Source: Periconia sp. R9002 (lineage: Eukaryota; Ascomycota; Dothideomycetes; Pleosporales; Periconiaceae). Taken from it: 64,000 nt of DNA. This document shows positions 46,525 to 57,253 of this stretch, one piece after another. How positions within the stretch are numbered: the first letter of the stretch is position 1; each line of letters opens with the position of its first letter. The position numbers were made by a program, and so were the translations under genes. The stretch is from NCBI GenBank assembly GCA_023627715.1, contig JAMAHW010000007.1, positions 434,001-498,000 on the forward strand, written 5' to 3'. Below the pieces are notes generated by a model. It did not search any database, was not told the DNA's origin, and saw nothing but the letters and a program-made list of their open reading frames with translations.

Positions 46525-49488
46525 ATGTCCGATCGCCAACCCCTCATCCACCATCAAACTTCAGAATCTCTAGACGCAGACAATGTCGTCCACCCTGCGG
46601 TGCGCTCTCCGGGCTTCGACTCCAGTCCGCAGTCTCAAACCTTGAGGCACACACCTCCACCTCCAATTGCTACCCCGCCCTCGTTGCGACCTGGTCATGT
46701 GCGAATGCAAAGCGATGCGACAGCCGTCGAGCGCAACCCTCCCTCTACCGTATTCGAAGAAGAAGAAGAAATCACAAACGATTCTTCCCCCCAACCAACG
46801 TCGAAAAAACCTGTGTCAGTACGGGCTATCCCCAGACACCCTACTTTTACCAGTTTGAGGAGTCCGTCCATCACAAGCCCTGGTTCTCTTTCGCCTCCCA
46901 ACACAGGCGATCCATTTCTCAATCAATTTCCCTCGGAATCCAACAACAGCACACCCGATTTGACCAGACAGTCTGCTTTCAGCCCCAGAGATGCTTCGGG
47001 CAGATATGGCGACTTCGGACGGAGTGTCTTGAAGGCGAGCAGCACCAGCCTTAACGACGACTACCAGCAATATGTACATTCCAGCGACACGCAGAGATTG
47101 CGAGGCGTGCCCTCGATCAAGTCCGCATACGAAACGAGCTTTCGCCCCACACAGGAATGTCCTACCACGAAAGACTTCTACAAATCTCGCTTCAATTGGA
47201 TGTCCATCACCATTGTCGTTATATGTCTCTTCTCCACCGTCTTCTCCGGTATCTTTCTGGGGCTTGCTTTCAAAGGACCGAGGTACGGCAGGAACATTAC
47301 GAGCCAAGGCTCCTTTACGCCTGCCGATGCCATACTGCTCACCTCCATCATGGCCAAAATGATCGAGCTGTCGTTTGTCACATCGTTTGTGGCTTTCTTG
47401 GGTCAGGTCTTGAGTCGCCGGGCTTTCATGAAGGAGCAAGGACGAGGTGTCACTCTCTCCGAGCTTAGCATGTGGCGATGGGTGGTGCAGCCAGGTACTC
47501 TCGTTACCCACTGGGAGACGGCCCTCTATGCTGGCCTTTCTGTCTTGGGTGTATTGAGCATGCTGAGCGCCATCTTGGCTACCTTGTACACTGCTGCCGC
47601 AGCGGCTCTCGTGCAGCCCGTGCTTAAGCAGGGACATTGGGACAATGCCATTCTAGCCGGCCGCGTCAAGACCGAATTCGCAAACCTCAATTACTTGAAA
47701 AAGAATTGCCAGACTCCCATAACCGTGGGTATGGACAAGAACGAATCAGGAAACACTTGCCTTCAAATCGAACACGCAGGCCAGGGGTACCACAACTATC
47801 AACGATACCTGTCCTACTGGCATGCACAGTCTCTGTACGGCAATGGCACCACCGATCAGAGCAAGAGACCCCCCGGGTTCGGACTTTTGTATGAGAACAC
47901 GACGGTCGTTCCTCAGTGGATCAACGTCATCGACACGGTTGCGGAGTCCAAAAAGCACAAGCGCGCCATCAACAGCGTTTCGTTAGCCATGCCTCACACG
48001 GGAGTCTTCTCCAGCGCGCGTGACCAGCGGAACAACATCCTTCAGCCCGAAGAGCTCAACTCGGAAGGCACCTACAGCATCAAGGCCAGCGTCCCGAATC
48101 CCGTGCTGAATGTTTTGTGCGCCAACGTGAACCGAGAGGAGCTCAAGCCTATTGTTTACGACGAGTGGCCGAACGGTGGAGGAGTGAACATCGCCAACTG
48201 GGTTGACCGCAGCGGCCATGCCACGACCAAAAACAAGACGGCGGTCGACAACCTGTTCGGATGGACCAAGCAGGACCACACATTGATGTCCGACTACCCC
48301 CCGGTCTTCCCACGGATCCCAAAAGCCTTCAACACCATCCTGAACCACACCAGCCTCGCGTGGAACCGAAGCGCCATCTACCTCCTCGGGTCCGGGGGCC
48401 TGATGGACGACGGCACCGACCTGAACAACACATTTGCCCTTTGCAAGATCTCCGTCACCCTGACCGCAAAATGCACCACCCAATACAACGCCACGGGCTC
48501 GGGCGGGTCCCTCGAAACCCTCTGCGAAGACAAAGCCGACCACATGACGTTCAACAAAAGCAACACTTCGGCCACCGATACCAAACTCCTCTCCAACTGG
48601 CGCGACGTGGGGTTCGACTGGGGCAACGCCATGTCGCTCAACTCGGGCATCATGGACGCGGGCGCCAGCAACGCGCGGCTCCTCACGCAGCTCATCCTCC
48701 ACGCAAACCAGGACGGCGACATCGACCTATCGCCCAACCTCCCCAGCCCCGCCGAAGCCCTCGCCGTCATGTCCGGCTGCACGCTCCTCATGAGCAGCCT
48801 CGACTCACCCTTCGTCATGGACTGGAACCACACGGAGCCCGAGCTGGGCGAGTACGCGACGCAGTACTTCAACGCGTCCGTCATCGCGCAGCAGTACGCG
48901 TCGGGCGGCGCCGACAACGCCTCCAAGGCGTGGCTGCTCGTGCTGCTCCTCGTCTTCCTCATGAACATCTTCGTCCTCGTCTACTTCCTCCTCCACCGCG
49001 GCCTCGTGACCGACTTTTCCGAGCCCCCGAACCTGTTCGCCCTCGCTGTCAATTCCCCGCCGTCGCACGTGCTCGCGGGATCCTGCGGTGGCGGGCCCCA
49101 CGGGAAACAGTTTTGCGTGAATTGGTTCGTCAACACCGAGGGTGACCACATCTACCTGGAGCCCGGCCAGAAACCCGTCGTTGATGCTAAACACGCTCAC
49201 TCACATCCTCCTCCTCACCATGTTCATCTTCACCCTCCTCCACACGATAACTCCGTGGCCTACTCCCACGCACCTGCGCCGCCTCCCAACCAATCTCCAT
49301 CATCGTGGCTCGCCAAGTTGACATCTCGCTTCCGCAACATGCGCGGTAGCAGTACACTACGTCCCGAGAACCAACGCTTACGCCCCGCGAGCGTCGTCCT
49401 TGCCGATTTCGAGCTCGAGGACGGGTACAACGCGAGCAAGACGCAGAAACAGTACGCTAAGCTTTCCAAGAGGACGAGTTTGCTGTAA
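46525..49488 (+). CDS. Large fungal multi-span membrane protein, 987 aa
   Basis: Single exon, ATG in a good context (ACCATCATG). Residues 1-220 are cytosolic-like, Ser/Pro-rich. Membrane helices are near 226-248 (ITIVVICLFSTVFSGIFLGL), 268-296 (AILLTSIMAKMIELSFVTSF), 334-363 (YAGLSVLGVLSMLSAILATL) and 803-826 (WLLVLLLVFLMNIFVLVYFL). Between the third and fourth lies a large loop of about 440 residues with many N-x-S/T sites and paired Cys, so it is probably outside the cell or in a lumen. The tail is His/Pro-rich. This architecture is common in filamentous ascomycetes, often under the misleading name 'Mcm2-3-5 family protein'; there is no AAA+ or MCM motif here. Function unknown. Confidence 0.85.
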   Translation: MSDRQPLIHHQTSESLDADNVVHPAVRSPGFDSSPQSQTLRHTPPPPIATPPSLRPGHVRMQSDATAVERNPPSTVFEEEEEITNDSSPQPTSKKPVSVRAIPRHPTFTSLRSPSITSPGSLSPPNTGDPFLNQFPSESNNSTPDLTRQSAFSPRDASGRYGDFGRSVLKASSTSLNDDYQQYVHSSDTQRLRGVPSIKSAYETSFRPTQECPTTKDFYKSRFNWMSITIVVICLFSTVFSGIFLGLAFKGPRYGRNITSQGSFTPADAILLTSIMAKMIELSFVTSFVAFLGQVLSRRAFMKEQGRGVTLSELSMWRWVVQPGTLVTHWETALYAGLSVLGVLSMLSAILATLYTAAAAALVQPVLKQGHWDNAILAGRVKTEFANLNYLKKNCQTPITVGMDKNESGNTCLQIEHAGQGYHNYQRYLSYWHAQSLYGNGTTDQSKRPPGFGLLYENTTVVPQWINVIDTVAESKKHKRAINSVSLAMPHTGVFSSARDQRNNILQPEELNSEGTYSIKASVPNPVLNVLCANVNREELKPIVYDEWPNGGGVNIANWVDRSGHATTKNKTAVDNLFGWTKQDHTLMSDYPPVFPRIPKAFNTILNHTSLAWNRSAIYLLGSGGLMDDGTDLNNTFALCKISVTLTAKCTTQYNATGSGGSLETLCEDKADHMTFNKSNTSATDTKLLSNWRDVGFDWGNAMSLNSGIMDAGASNARLLTQLILHANQDGDIDLSPNLPSPAEALAVMSGCTLLMSSLDSPFVMDWNHTEPELGEYATQYFNASVIAQQYASGGADNASKAWLLVLLLVFLMNIFVLVYFLLHRGLVTDFSEPPNLFALAVNSPPSHVLAGSCGGGPHGKQFCVNWFVNTEGDHIYLEPGQKPVVDAKHAHSHPPPHHVHLHPPPHDNSVAYSHAPAPPPNQSPSSWLAKLTSRFRNMRGSSTLRPENQRLRPASVVLADFELEDGYNASKTQKQYAKLSKRTSLL

Positions 49489-50194
49489 CCTAGACTCCTA
49501 GAGCGCGAGCGAGAGGAGGAGCTTGTTTTTGTTTTCTTAGCCCTTTTCTGGTTCTTTACTTTTTTTGCTATCCACTTTTTTAACGAGTGCGGTCGGTGCG
49601 TGCGTGCGTGCGCACGTGTGTGTGTTTTTTTTTTTTTTTTTCGTTTTTCTTTCGAGGATTCTGTCTTGCTATCTCGCTTCCTCCTTCGGCGCAGAACATG
49701 CATGGATTAGGATCTCTAATCACTTCTTCGGGAATGGTGGGAATGGGAATGATACCCCTTTTTCTTCTTTCTTTTTCTTCACTTCCTTTCCTCTGGGGAA
49801 AGAAAAGGGTTGAGTTGGGTGGTGTTCATGACTTCAATGTGGGTTTTACATACATATGTATCGGGTTACTGGGAGCCGCGCACAAGCATGGGAAAAAAGG
49901 TATATCAGGAAGGGATAATGCGTAATATCAACGATCAACGACAATTGACAGGTGCTGTCTGTCTCCGGGTTACGAGTGTGAATGAATGAATGGGTGCTAA
50001 AGGATTATCCATTTCCATACCACGTTTATAGTTTTGTGCTTGGTGGTGAACGTGTACGCGTACATGGTACGTACACAAAGATACAGAAAAAAAACGCTAT
50101 CATAACATCGTAAAATCATACATACACACATTCTTCCCTACCCTCCTCCCCCCCTTCCCAAGAAAAGATCAAAAAAAAATTAACAATAAAAAAG
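49489..50194. other. Convergent spacer with a T17 run
   Basis: 3' regions of the membrane protein (+) and the transporter (-). Holds alternating GTGC/GTGT repeats running into T17 (49597-49641). Around 50050-50075 there are overlapping GTAC-rich palindromes. No gene. Confidence 0.55.
49597..49641 (+). repeat. GTGC/GTGT microsatellite followed by T17
   Basis: Alternating purine-pyrimidine run (GTGCGTGCGTGC, then GTGTGTGTG) ending in seventeen T. Lies in the 3' flank of the membrane protein. Confidence 0.85.
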
Positions 50195-52415
50195 TTAAAT
50201 AACATGCATCCCCAGATCCAAATCCGCCCCAGGTCCGCGATCCAACTCGAACAGATCCTGCGCGACAACGCCCTTGCGGCGCAGGATGTAGCGCTTGATG
50301 AAGTAGGGGATCTGGCGCAGGCCGTACGCGGCGTGGATGTGGGTGGGGATGCTGAAGACTTGGTCGAGTTCTTCTAGGGTTTTTGATTTGGTTTCCTGTT
50401 GGGGAGGATGGAGGGGTTAGTTGTTGCGTCGATTGGGGTTTTTGAGGGGGGGAAAGGGGGGTCGGAGATGAGGGATTTGAGGAGGAGGAGGAGGGTAAAA
50501 AAGGAAATAGGGGTGAGGGAGGGGAAAAACCTTACAGGCATGAACAACAAAACCAGCCACCACCCCACCACATTCCACGCAGCGTACCACCCAAACGCGC
50601 CCTGCGGTCCAAACTGGCTCTGCAAACTCGGCCACGTGATACTCAGCACGGCGTTGAAAAACCACGTCGTAGCCGTCGCAAGACTCATCCCCAACGTGCG
50701 CACGTAGAGCGGATACGCCTCTGCACTGTACGTGAACGGGACGGGGCCCTCTCCGGGACTGTACACGATGCCGAAGAGGTAGATCCCCACCGCTATACAC
50801 GCGAGGCGGGCGTCGTTGTCCGGGATGCCCGACGGGGTAGGTGTGGAAGGGATCCAGAAGCTGAAGCCTGTGAAGAGGAGGGTGAGGGCCATGAGGGGGA
50901 AGGTGGTGAGGAGGAGGTTGCGGCGGCCGAATGTGTCGATTGTGTAGATGGCTGGGATGGCGAAGACGAAGTTTATGACGCCGAAGCCGAGGGAGGCTGC
51001 GAGGGCAGATTGATCGCTGAAGCCCGATGCTTTGAAGATGCCACTGCTGTAGTATGCGATGACGTTGACTCCGCAGAATTGCTGCATGAACATGACGATT
51101 TCACTTGCGAGCATGGCTCGGCGGTTGCGTGGGACGGTCCAGAGCTCCTTGATCATGCTCTGTCCGATCTTCATGTTCTCCTCCGCTCTGAGGAGCTCCG
51201 CCATGTAGAACACATCCCTCGCAGCCTGGAGTTTGTTGAATCGGAGGGTGGACATGGCTCGGTATGCTTGAGCGTGACGTCCTTTGGACATGTACCATCG
51301 TGGGGATTCGGGACACATGAAAACAAAGCAGCAGACGATGACGGCTGGAACCATGGCAGAGCCCATCATGAGTCGCCAGTTGAGTCCCGTCACGTGCGCT
51401 GTGTCAGGTACACTGTAAAAAGCTAGGTCTGCGACGTAGCCCAACATGATACCGAAGGCGGTCCACATCTGCCATTGCATTACGAAGGCACCGCGGACGG
51501 TTGGAGGCGTGCATTCTGCGGCGTAAATGGGAACGGTTGCAGACTTGGGACCGATACCGAAACCTAGGGCAAAACGGGAGATGAACCTGGAGATGAATAT
51601 GAGAAATCAGCGTCTCTTCATTCCCAAAGCATAGTATTCAATGAGGTGGAAAAGATGAACACTTACATGTGCCACCAACTGTTCGCGAAGCCTTGCCAGA
51701 AACACGCCAAAGCACTGAAAAGACAAGTCAAGAAGATGGTCCCACGCCTACCGAACCAATTGTTGAATGGGGTCGTAAGCCAACATCCAAAGAATGCACA
51801 GCACACATAGGGCGCGCTATTGACCAGACCGACGAGCCATGTCGAGCGAGGATCCTCTCCTCCAATTCCAAACTGCTTCGCATAGAACAGTTGCGCTCCG
51901 TTCACTACTGTTTCGTCCATGCCTTGAACTGCAGCGCATGCAGAACATATCACGATCACTAGATAAAGTAATCTCGGCTGAGACCAACGATGTTCAATCT
52001 CATGTTCCAGGACGGCGAACTCGTCGTCGGTAACTCCCAGCTCTTTCGCGTGGCTCAGATCCGTTGGATCCCGCGCAAGACAGGCGCCAATTTCTAGAGC
52101 TCGCACATCTTCCGGGTCGGCGAGACCATGCTCGTTTGCGTACGCGCGTCCCATCTTGCGGAGCTCATTGAAGTTGAAGTCCGCGAGTGGGTTCTCGAGT
52201 TTGGCGTTGAGATGGCGCCGGGCCCGCTCGGCTGCGGTTTGGGAGATGGACGGCCGGTAGGAGCTTGCGACTATGGAGGCCGAGTGATCTCGTGCCCATG
52301 GCGACTTCTGGTTCTCGATGTGTTGGGGTTTATGTAGGCTATCTCTTTCTTTTTTCTCCGCGATGTGATCCCTCTCTTCATTTTCGGTGCGCGACGGCGA
52401 CGGCGACGACGACAT
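50195..52415 (-). CDS. MFS sugar / inositol-type transporter, 666 aa
   Basis: Three exons on the minus strand: 52415..51667, 51586..50536, 50395..50195; introns 80 and 140 nt, phases 2 and 0. The first ATG is 52415 (MSSSPSPSRTENEERDHIAE). A hydrophilic N-terminus of about 170 residues carries the motif PLADFNFNELRKMGRAYANE, typical of a fungal subfamily close to myo-inositol transporters. Twelve helices follow, with sugar-porter signatures: FGRRGT after helix 2, GFGIGPKSATVPIYAAE, PESPRWYMSKGR before the central loop, DTFGRRN, and PLYVRTLGMS; the conserved ETKSKTLEELDQVF sits after helix 12 in the last exon. It imports a sugar or polyol by proton symport at the plasma membrane; the substrate cannot be told from sequence. 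Confidence 0.92.
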
Positions 52416-53594
52416 TCTAGCGGTTGCCCTTGTCACATTTCACATCGAAAACACCGTCTGACGAGGGGATTGATGGAATCGATGGTTGGAATAAGCGCAC
52501 TCGAGCCTTCGTGTTAATAAGAAATAATCAATCTGCGCAATGTCTCTTTGAACTGCGCCCCGACCAGGCGGATCAGCCTAGGAGAGAGCACGAAGGATCC
52601 CCCCCATGAGGACGCGGGGGATGGGTTGCTAAGTACCAAGGAGCCGCTGACGTGCATGGCCATTATCTCACGCTCGCTCAGGCAAACCACATGGCTATGC
52701 ACCGTACGATCGGCTGCTGCTTAGACCGACTGGTTATTACAATATGTGAGGCTTGCCTTGTGCTGCACGGGCATCGCCACGCTCTAGTCCCTGGTTCGAG
52801 GGACACATCCATAACCACTTGGTACGAGGAAGCTGACCGGATAGCCGGTCACCCCATTTTCTAAATCCCGCCAGATGTATCTCTTGATTGAGGGCGAGGA
52901 TACGTGCTGGCGAGGTCAAAAGCACACAGTACAATACAGACAAGGGGGGCTGTTGGTGGAGGAGGCGCAGGTGATTAATGACATTCATTGTTTGAACCGT
53001 TAGCTGGCTGAAGCGAGGCTGAAGGAAGCGGGGACTCGGGGACGCGGGGTTGGTTGGTTGGCTGGCTGGCTTGACGACGTGTGCCCTAACGCTCCCAAGA
53101 CACAATGCACGTAAGCAACGCCCAGCCGAGATATAAACAATCGTCCCACAAGAGGCAAAACGCTCTAGTTGTTCGCCGCCTTTTGGGTAGCGAGTCTGTG
53201 TGGAGACGGTGCTGTGAAAGGACAGCGGAGCGTCTTGGCTTCGAATAATGGCGGTGATGCTTGTGCACTCAGGGTCTCTTACCGTAGATTAGGGGAAAAT
53301 TTTTTGCATGCGAGTACAAGGATCGTAGAATTGGTTCATTGGGTATACGGTGTAAGGATTTACGGTCCCGTGTGTACGGGCGACGACAACAACAACAACG
53401 AAAAAAATAGTCCATACACAGAGCGTACATGTTACATTCAGAACCTTCTGCGTTGCATATGCATGATATACGAGTACCACAGAGGTTTACAGCAGACCAT
53501 TTACCCCATTCATGATTCAACAGGCAACACACGCTTCGATGGTATTGAACAAGACAGGAAAAGGCACCCGAGGCACACGACACTGTTCCCCACA
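52416..53594. other. 1.2 kb spacer
   Basis: Upstream region of the transporter (-) and 3' region of it's right-hand neighbour (-). Contains a GGTT/GGCT tetranucleotide run at 53049-53072. No gene seen. Confidence 0.5.
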
Positions 53595-55940
53595 CTATCC
53601 AACAGCACCCGTACTCCTCGGTCTCGCCCTTGCCGCGCTACAAGCGGTAGGCGCCATGAAACCCGGGACTTTCCCTTTCATTTTCCCTTCGTCCTTCCTC
53701 CTCCCTTCTTCATTCCCCCCGGAATGGCTACTAGTAGCCGCGGTACCACCATCATCGCTGCTTCTCCACCGGTCTCGATTTCCGAAAACAGGAGAAGGAG
53801 AGGTGGAGTGTGGATAGTCAAACGTCGGGAGCGGAATCAAACTTCTGTGTCTCCTTCGCACCACCTCTCTTTCCTCATCTAAATCTTGATCTGCATCCGC
53901 ATTTGAATTTACATCTAAATCTGAATCTGCGCCTGCTCTGGTTTCTATCCTCGCGCTCGAACTCGGATGATGTCCATTCGAATGAGAATGGGCATGGGTG
54001 CTGTGTCGCGAAGAAGAAAGCGGTAGATTTATACACGAATTCAAACAAGGCGGGGAAGGCGACCAAAAGAGGATGGATGATGATCCTGAGTCCGAAGGCT
54101 CCGATGAGGGCGGAGGTTCTACTTCAAAATGGAATTGTGAGTCTGACGCCCGCCAGGGTGTTGTCTGAGTTACAACTGTCGTCGTTATTGTGGTTCTCGT
54201 GGAAGCAGGGAAAAATGAGAAGCCGTGGGTATGAGTATGAGTATGGGTATGTGTGTGCGTGTGCGTATAGGTTTTAGAGGGGTTGGATGGTAGTTGTTGT
54301 GATATACCATGTCCATGTTTGTTTTGCTGGGGTCGATTCTGCTGGAGAATTCTGGGGAGGTCGAGGGTTGTGTGGTCGTGCTGCGTGCTTACACGAAGCG
54401 GATGTTGCAAGGGCGTGTCTCCGCCTACTCTGACTTCTTCACTTTCTTTGTTGATGGTCTCGGTCATGCTCCTATCCATACTTTGACCCCCCTCATGAAG
54501 CTGGGAAGAAGAGCGTTCGTAATTTCCACTTCGAATTTCCCCTCCATTCTGAGAATCTCTGTCGTTTTCACCTCCTTCCCGAGTCGGATTCCGCACATCA
54601 CCATCTGTATCATCATCCGCATTCCTCCTATTCATACCACGCGAAAGCCACACTTCAAAACCCGACGGGTCCTCGTCACCACTACCCCCATCATCTCTAT
54701 TTCCATCATTCTCATCAGTATCTGGCCTCTCCTCATCCCTCGAAGTCGAAGCCTGACCAGATCTCGCCAAGGACCCACCGGTCAACCCCTCATCCTCGTC
54801 ATGCACTCTCTTCGCTCCTTTCTTCCCCCTCTTCAGCTTAACTGAAGCCACCGATGCCCTAAATCCGCAAAACGCACCCGCCACAAGCTGTCGCACACCG
54901 GCGAGCAAAGCACGACGACGACTACGGGACTTTGTCGCCTGGATGCCGGGCTCTCCCTCTTGGTGTGTGGACGAAGCGGCGGAGAAAGTGGATGCTGGCT
55001 GAGGTGCGGTGGCCTGAGTGACGGGGGGTGGGAAAGGAGTAAGGCGGGACGCCCTTTTTGCTGCATTGTTGTTACCCGAGATGCCATTGGTGCGGCCATG
55101 GATGGTGTTATCTGGATCAGTGACAGTATTGCCGACAGTGTCGATCCGAATGGCGATTGGTTCGGCGTCAGCATCGCGAGGCGGGTTCGAAGGAGCATTC
55201 ATGGAACTGGATTCTGCGATTGATTTTTGAGCCATGGCAGTTGCTGGATCAGGATTCGTGGATGCCCTGCTAGATGTCGTTGGAGTTTTCGATGCTACTG
55301 CTCCCTTTTCATCGTAAGGCAGAATGGATAAATGTCCAATGTGAGAGCAAGGGTCGGTGAGGGAAGAGGACTGGTACCCGTTTGCTGGGCAAGGAAGGAA
55401 AGATGGCTGATAATCATTGGGGGGGCCGGTGAGGGAAGAATGTCGGTAGTCATTAGGTGGGTGGATTGAGTGAAGCGGGGCTGGAGCACTCGTGGGGCGC
55501 AAAGGTAGGGTTGAACTTAGGGGAGGGGAGGGTCTGAGGCGGGGATGGGGTGAGGATGGTGGTGGTGGAAGGGAGGTAGTTTCGCGGCGTGGAGGTCTAT
55601 CTGTGGGTGGACGCAGTGGCGGTGGTGGAAGCGACATGATCTCTCGGCGAGGAGGCCTTGGTGGAATAGATGGTACTGTTGGAATAGGAGGCAATCGTGA
55701 TGGGGGCACTGATGATGCTGGGAGAGACCTGATCTGGAGACGACGGGACATGGTTCGAGTCGGTATCGTTGTTGGAGATATTGGAGTCAAGGGCGTTGAG
55801 GGGGTCGGTGGTGATGATGGTAGCGGTGGTACTGGCGGTAATTCATCCCCTAACGGCACCTCTGGGAACATACCAATGAGTTCAGTGGTAGTGGTGGTGG
55901 CTGCGCTCACAGGCCTCTGCTCGACATGTTCTGAAGACAT
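53595..55940 (-). CDS. Low-complexity proline/serine-rich hypothetical protein, 781 aa
   Basis: Single exon on the minus strand; first in-frame ATG at 55940 (MSSEHVEQRPVSAATTTTT). Residues 1-210 are proline-rich with a duplicated PPRRE..SLPPPP block. Three 12-residue repeats follow near 160-196 (PPNDYRHSSLTG; PPNDYQPSFLPC; PANGYQSSSLTD). A short basic, hydrophobic segment (RALLAGVRQLVAGAFCGFRA near 355) is the only ordered-looking part. After it come an acidic Asp/Gly/Asn-rich region, seven Thr-His pairs near 560, and a Ser/Arg tail. No known domain. Long open frames in GC-rich repetitive DNA can be fortuitous, but 782 codons without a stop argues for a real gene. Possibly a disordered, fungal-lineage protein. 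Confidence 0.55.
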   Translation of the reverse strand: MSSEHVEQRPVSAATTTTTELIGMFPEVPLGDELPPVPPLPSSPPTPSTPLTPISPTTIPTRTMSRRLQIRSLPASSVPPSRLPPIPTVPSIPPRPPRREIMSLPPPPLRPPTDRPPRRETTSLPPPPSSPHPRLRPSPPLSSTLPLRPTSAPAPLHSIHPPNDYRHSSLTGPPNDYQPSFLPCPANGYQSSSLTDPCSHIGHLSILPYDEKGAVASKTPTTSSRASTNPDPATAMAQKSIAESSSMNAPSNPPRDADAEPIAIRIDTVGNTVTDPDNTIHGRTNGISGNNNAAKRASRLTPFPPPVTQATAPQPASTFSAASSTHQEGEPGIQATKSRSRRRALLAGVRQLVAGAFCGFRASVASVKLKRGKKGAKRVHDEDEGLTGGSLARSGQASTSRDEERPDTDENDGNRDDGGSGDEDPSGFEVWLSRGMNRRNADDDTDGDVRNPTREGGENDRDSQNGGEIRSGNYERSSSQLHEGGQSMDRSMTETINKESEEVRVGGDTPLQHPLRVSTQHDHTTLDLPRILQQNRPQQNKHGHGISQQLPSNPSKTYTHTHTHTHTHTHTHGFSFFPASTRTTITTTVVTQTTPWRASDSQFHFEVEPPPSSEPSDSGSSSILFWSPSPPCLNSCINLPLSSSRHSTHAHSHSNGHHPSSSARIETRAGADSDLDVNSNADADQDLDEEREVVRRRHRSLIPLPTFDYPHSTSPSPVFGNRDRWRSSDDGGTAATSSHSGGNEEGRRKDEGKMKGKVPGFMAPTACSAARARPRSTGAVG
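54225..54266 (-). repeat. (Thr-His)7 microsatellite in coding sequence
   Basis: 42 bp of alternating ACN CAY codons on the minus strand, giving seven Thr-His pairs. Codons vary (ACG, ACA, ACC, ACT), so it is not a pure dinucleotide run. Confidence 0.85.
55353..55460 (-). repeat. Three 36-bp tandem repeats coding for 12-residue units
   Basis: Units read P(P/A)N(D/G)Y then a variable six to seven residues ending before the next Pro. Three diverged copies in the proline-rich protein. Confidence 0.75.
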
Positions 55941-56463
55941 GGGTTTTGCGCAGTTTTGAAGGGTTGACTCCCAAATGCAATTAAAAAAGCGTGAGAACCA
56001 GGACAGAAATTGAAAGTAAAGTACGGTAAGAAAAGAGCCCACTCTTATTCAAAAGAAAGCAGCGAAAGTCGATGTAACAATTGTGGAGACAACGAAAGAA
56101 TGGACAGGCGGAGGACGCCTAGATTTCAATGACTCTCAGTGAATGAATGATTCGGGATAAGGACGTATTAAGACCTTCGTTTCATTCGTTGGTTATGGAC
56201 CAAACTTGCGGAACATCCACCTTATCCTCCCGTTCCACTTCGAAAACTTCCCAATCCGGCGGGTCTATGGCGTACTCGCAAACCTCTAAAGAGAAAACAT
56301 CGGCTCGGCTAAGAGACTCCAGGGATCATTCTCGTTGATTTAGTGCTTGAGCCTGGTCGGAGTTGTACATTCTTATACACGATTATTCCTCATCGAGAAG
56401 GCTAAATGGATGGGCGAGATAATTTTCTCCAACTCAGGCACACACGTACTCAACATAACAGCC
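55941..56463. other. Spacer upstream of the proline-rich protein
   Basis: No gene seen; a few short ORFs only. Probably 5' region of the proline-rich gene and 3' region of the next minus-strand gene. Confidence 0.45.
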
Positions 56464-56691
56464 TCATCGTTTTAACGCGCCCGTGGCCGTTTTGGTTAAA
56501 CCCGACGTCACCCGGCTTGCAGTCGACGTTGCCTTTCCAGCCGTCTGGCTCACGGTTGACACGGTTTTTCCAACCGACTTACCTACTTTGCCAACTGCTT
56601 TGCCAACATTCCCAAGTGAGGAGCCAAGATTAGCAAATGCATCCTCGTCAGCACTGAAAGGAGGATCTGTCAGCCTATTTTTCGATAACAT
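56464..56691 (-). CDS. Small LEA-like hypothetical protein, 75 aa
   Basis: Minus-strand frame from ATG 56691 to a stop at 56464. The C-terminal part is an amphipathic Ala/Gly/Lys/Thr repeat (NVGKAVGKVGKSVGKTVS, TAGKATSTASRVTSGLTKTA), which looks like LEA-type or apolipoprotein-like helices. Alternatively the ATG part is intronic: CTGACAGATCCTCCTTTCAG just inside it is a good branch site plus acceptor, with the real first exon further upstream. A second TTTTTTCAG lies before the ATG and could end a 5'-UTR intron. The segment is likely coding; its 5' structure is not settled. Confidence 0.45.
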   Translation of the reverse strand: MLSKNRLTDPPFSADEDAFANLGSSLGNVGKAVGKVGKSVGKTVSTVSQTAGKATSTASRVTSGLTKTATGALKR

Positions 56692-57253
56692 TGTGTATTG
56701 ACACTACGACTGAAAAAAGAGGTGGAACAGGAATCGAAGAAAAGTGAGTACAGTTTGCTGCAGAGCGATGTCATATGAAAGCGACAGTGGATGAAGAGTT
56801 ATTGGATCTGGTCAGGCCGAGCGTGATGGCCAACCAACCAGAACGTTCGGTGACATGAAACCGGAAGTATGCAGATGATAGGAGACATTTGTTCGTCGAT
56901 AAAGTGGTCGAGGTATTTTTTTCTCATATTCAATTAAACCAAATATGGCGGTAAATTCAAAACTCCAGACGCTCGAAACAGTGCCAAATTCATACAGCAT
57001 TGAAAAGAAAAATACGAATGCGCCTTTCGTAATGAGCTGATCCGACAGCATCACCGTCATCATCATCAAAAATAACCTGGTTCTCATTCGTCTATGTATC
57101 CACGGATCGGGAGGACAGACATGCTCACGCGCTACTCACTGTTAATGGATACAATAAGCAAGAGGCTACTCAAGGCCGCAAGGAAAATGAACAGCGGGAG
57201 GGATGATTTAGACAAATGTAATGGAATGTGATCAAGAAGTCTGGCAGAACTTA
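56692..57253. other. Spacer, possible 5' exons of the LEA-like gene
   Basis: No clear coding region. It may contain upstream exon(s) of the LEA-like gene on the minus strand; I could not fix any. Confidence 0.4.

Noticed and set aside
48261..49145. 294-codon + strand frame and 196-codon minus frame inside the membrane protein gene
   Set aside because: Arg/Pro/His-rich shadow frames in GC-rich codons; the membrane protein frame is continuous through the whole region.
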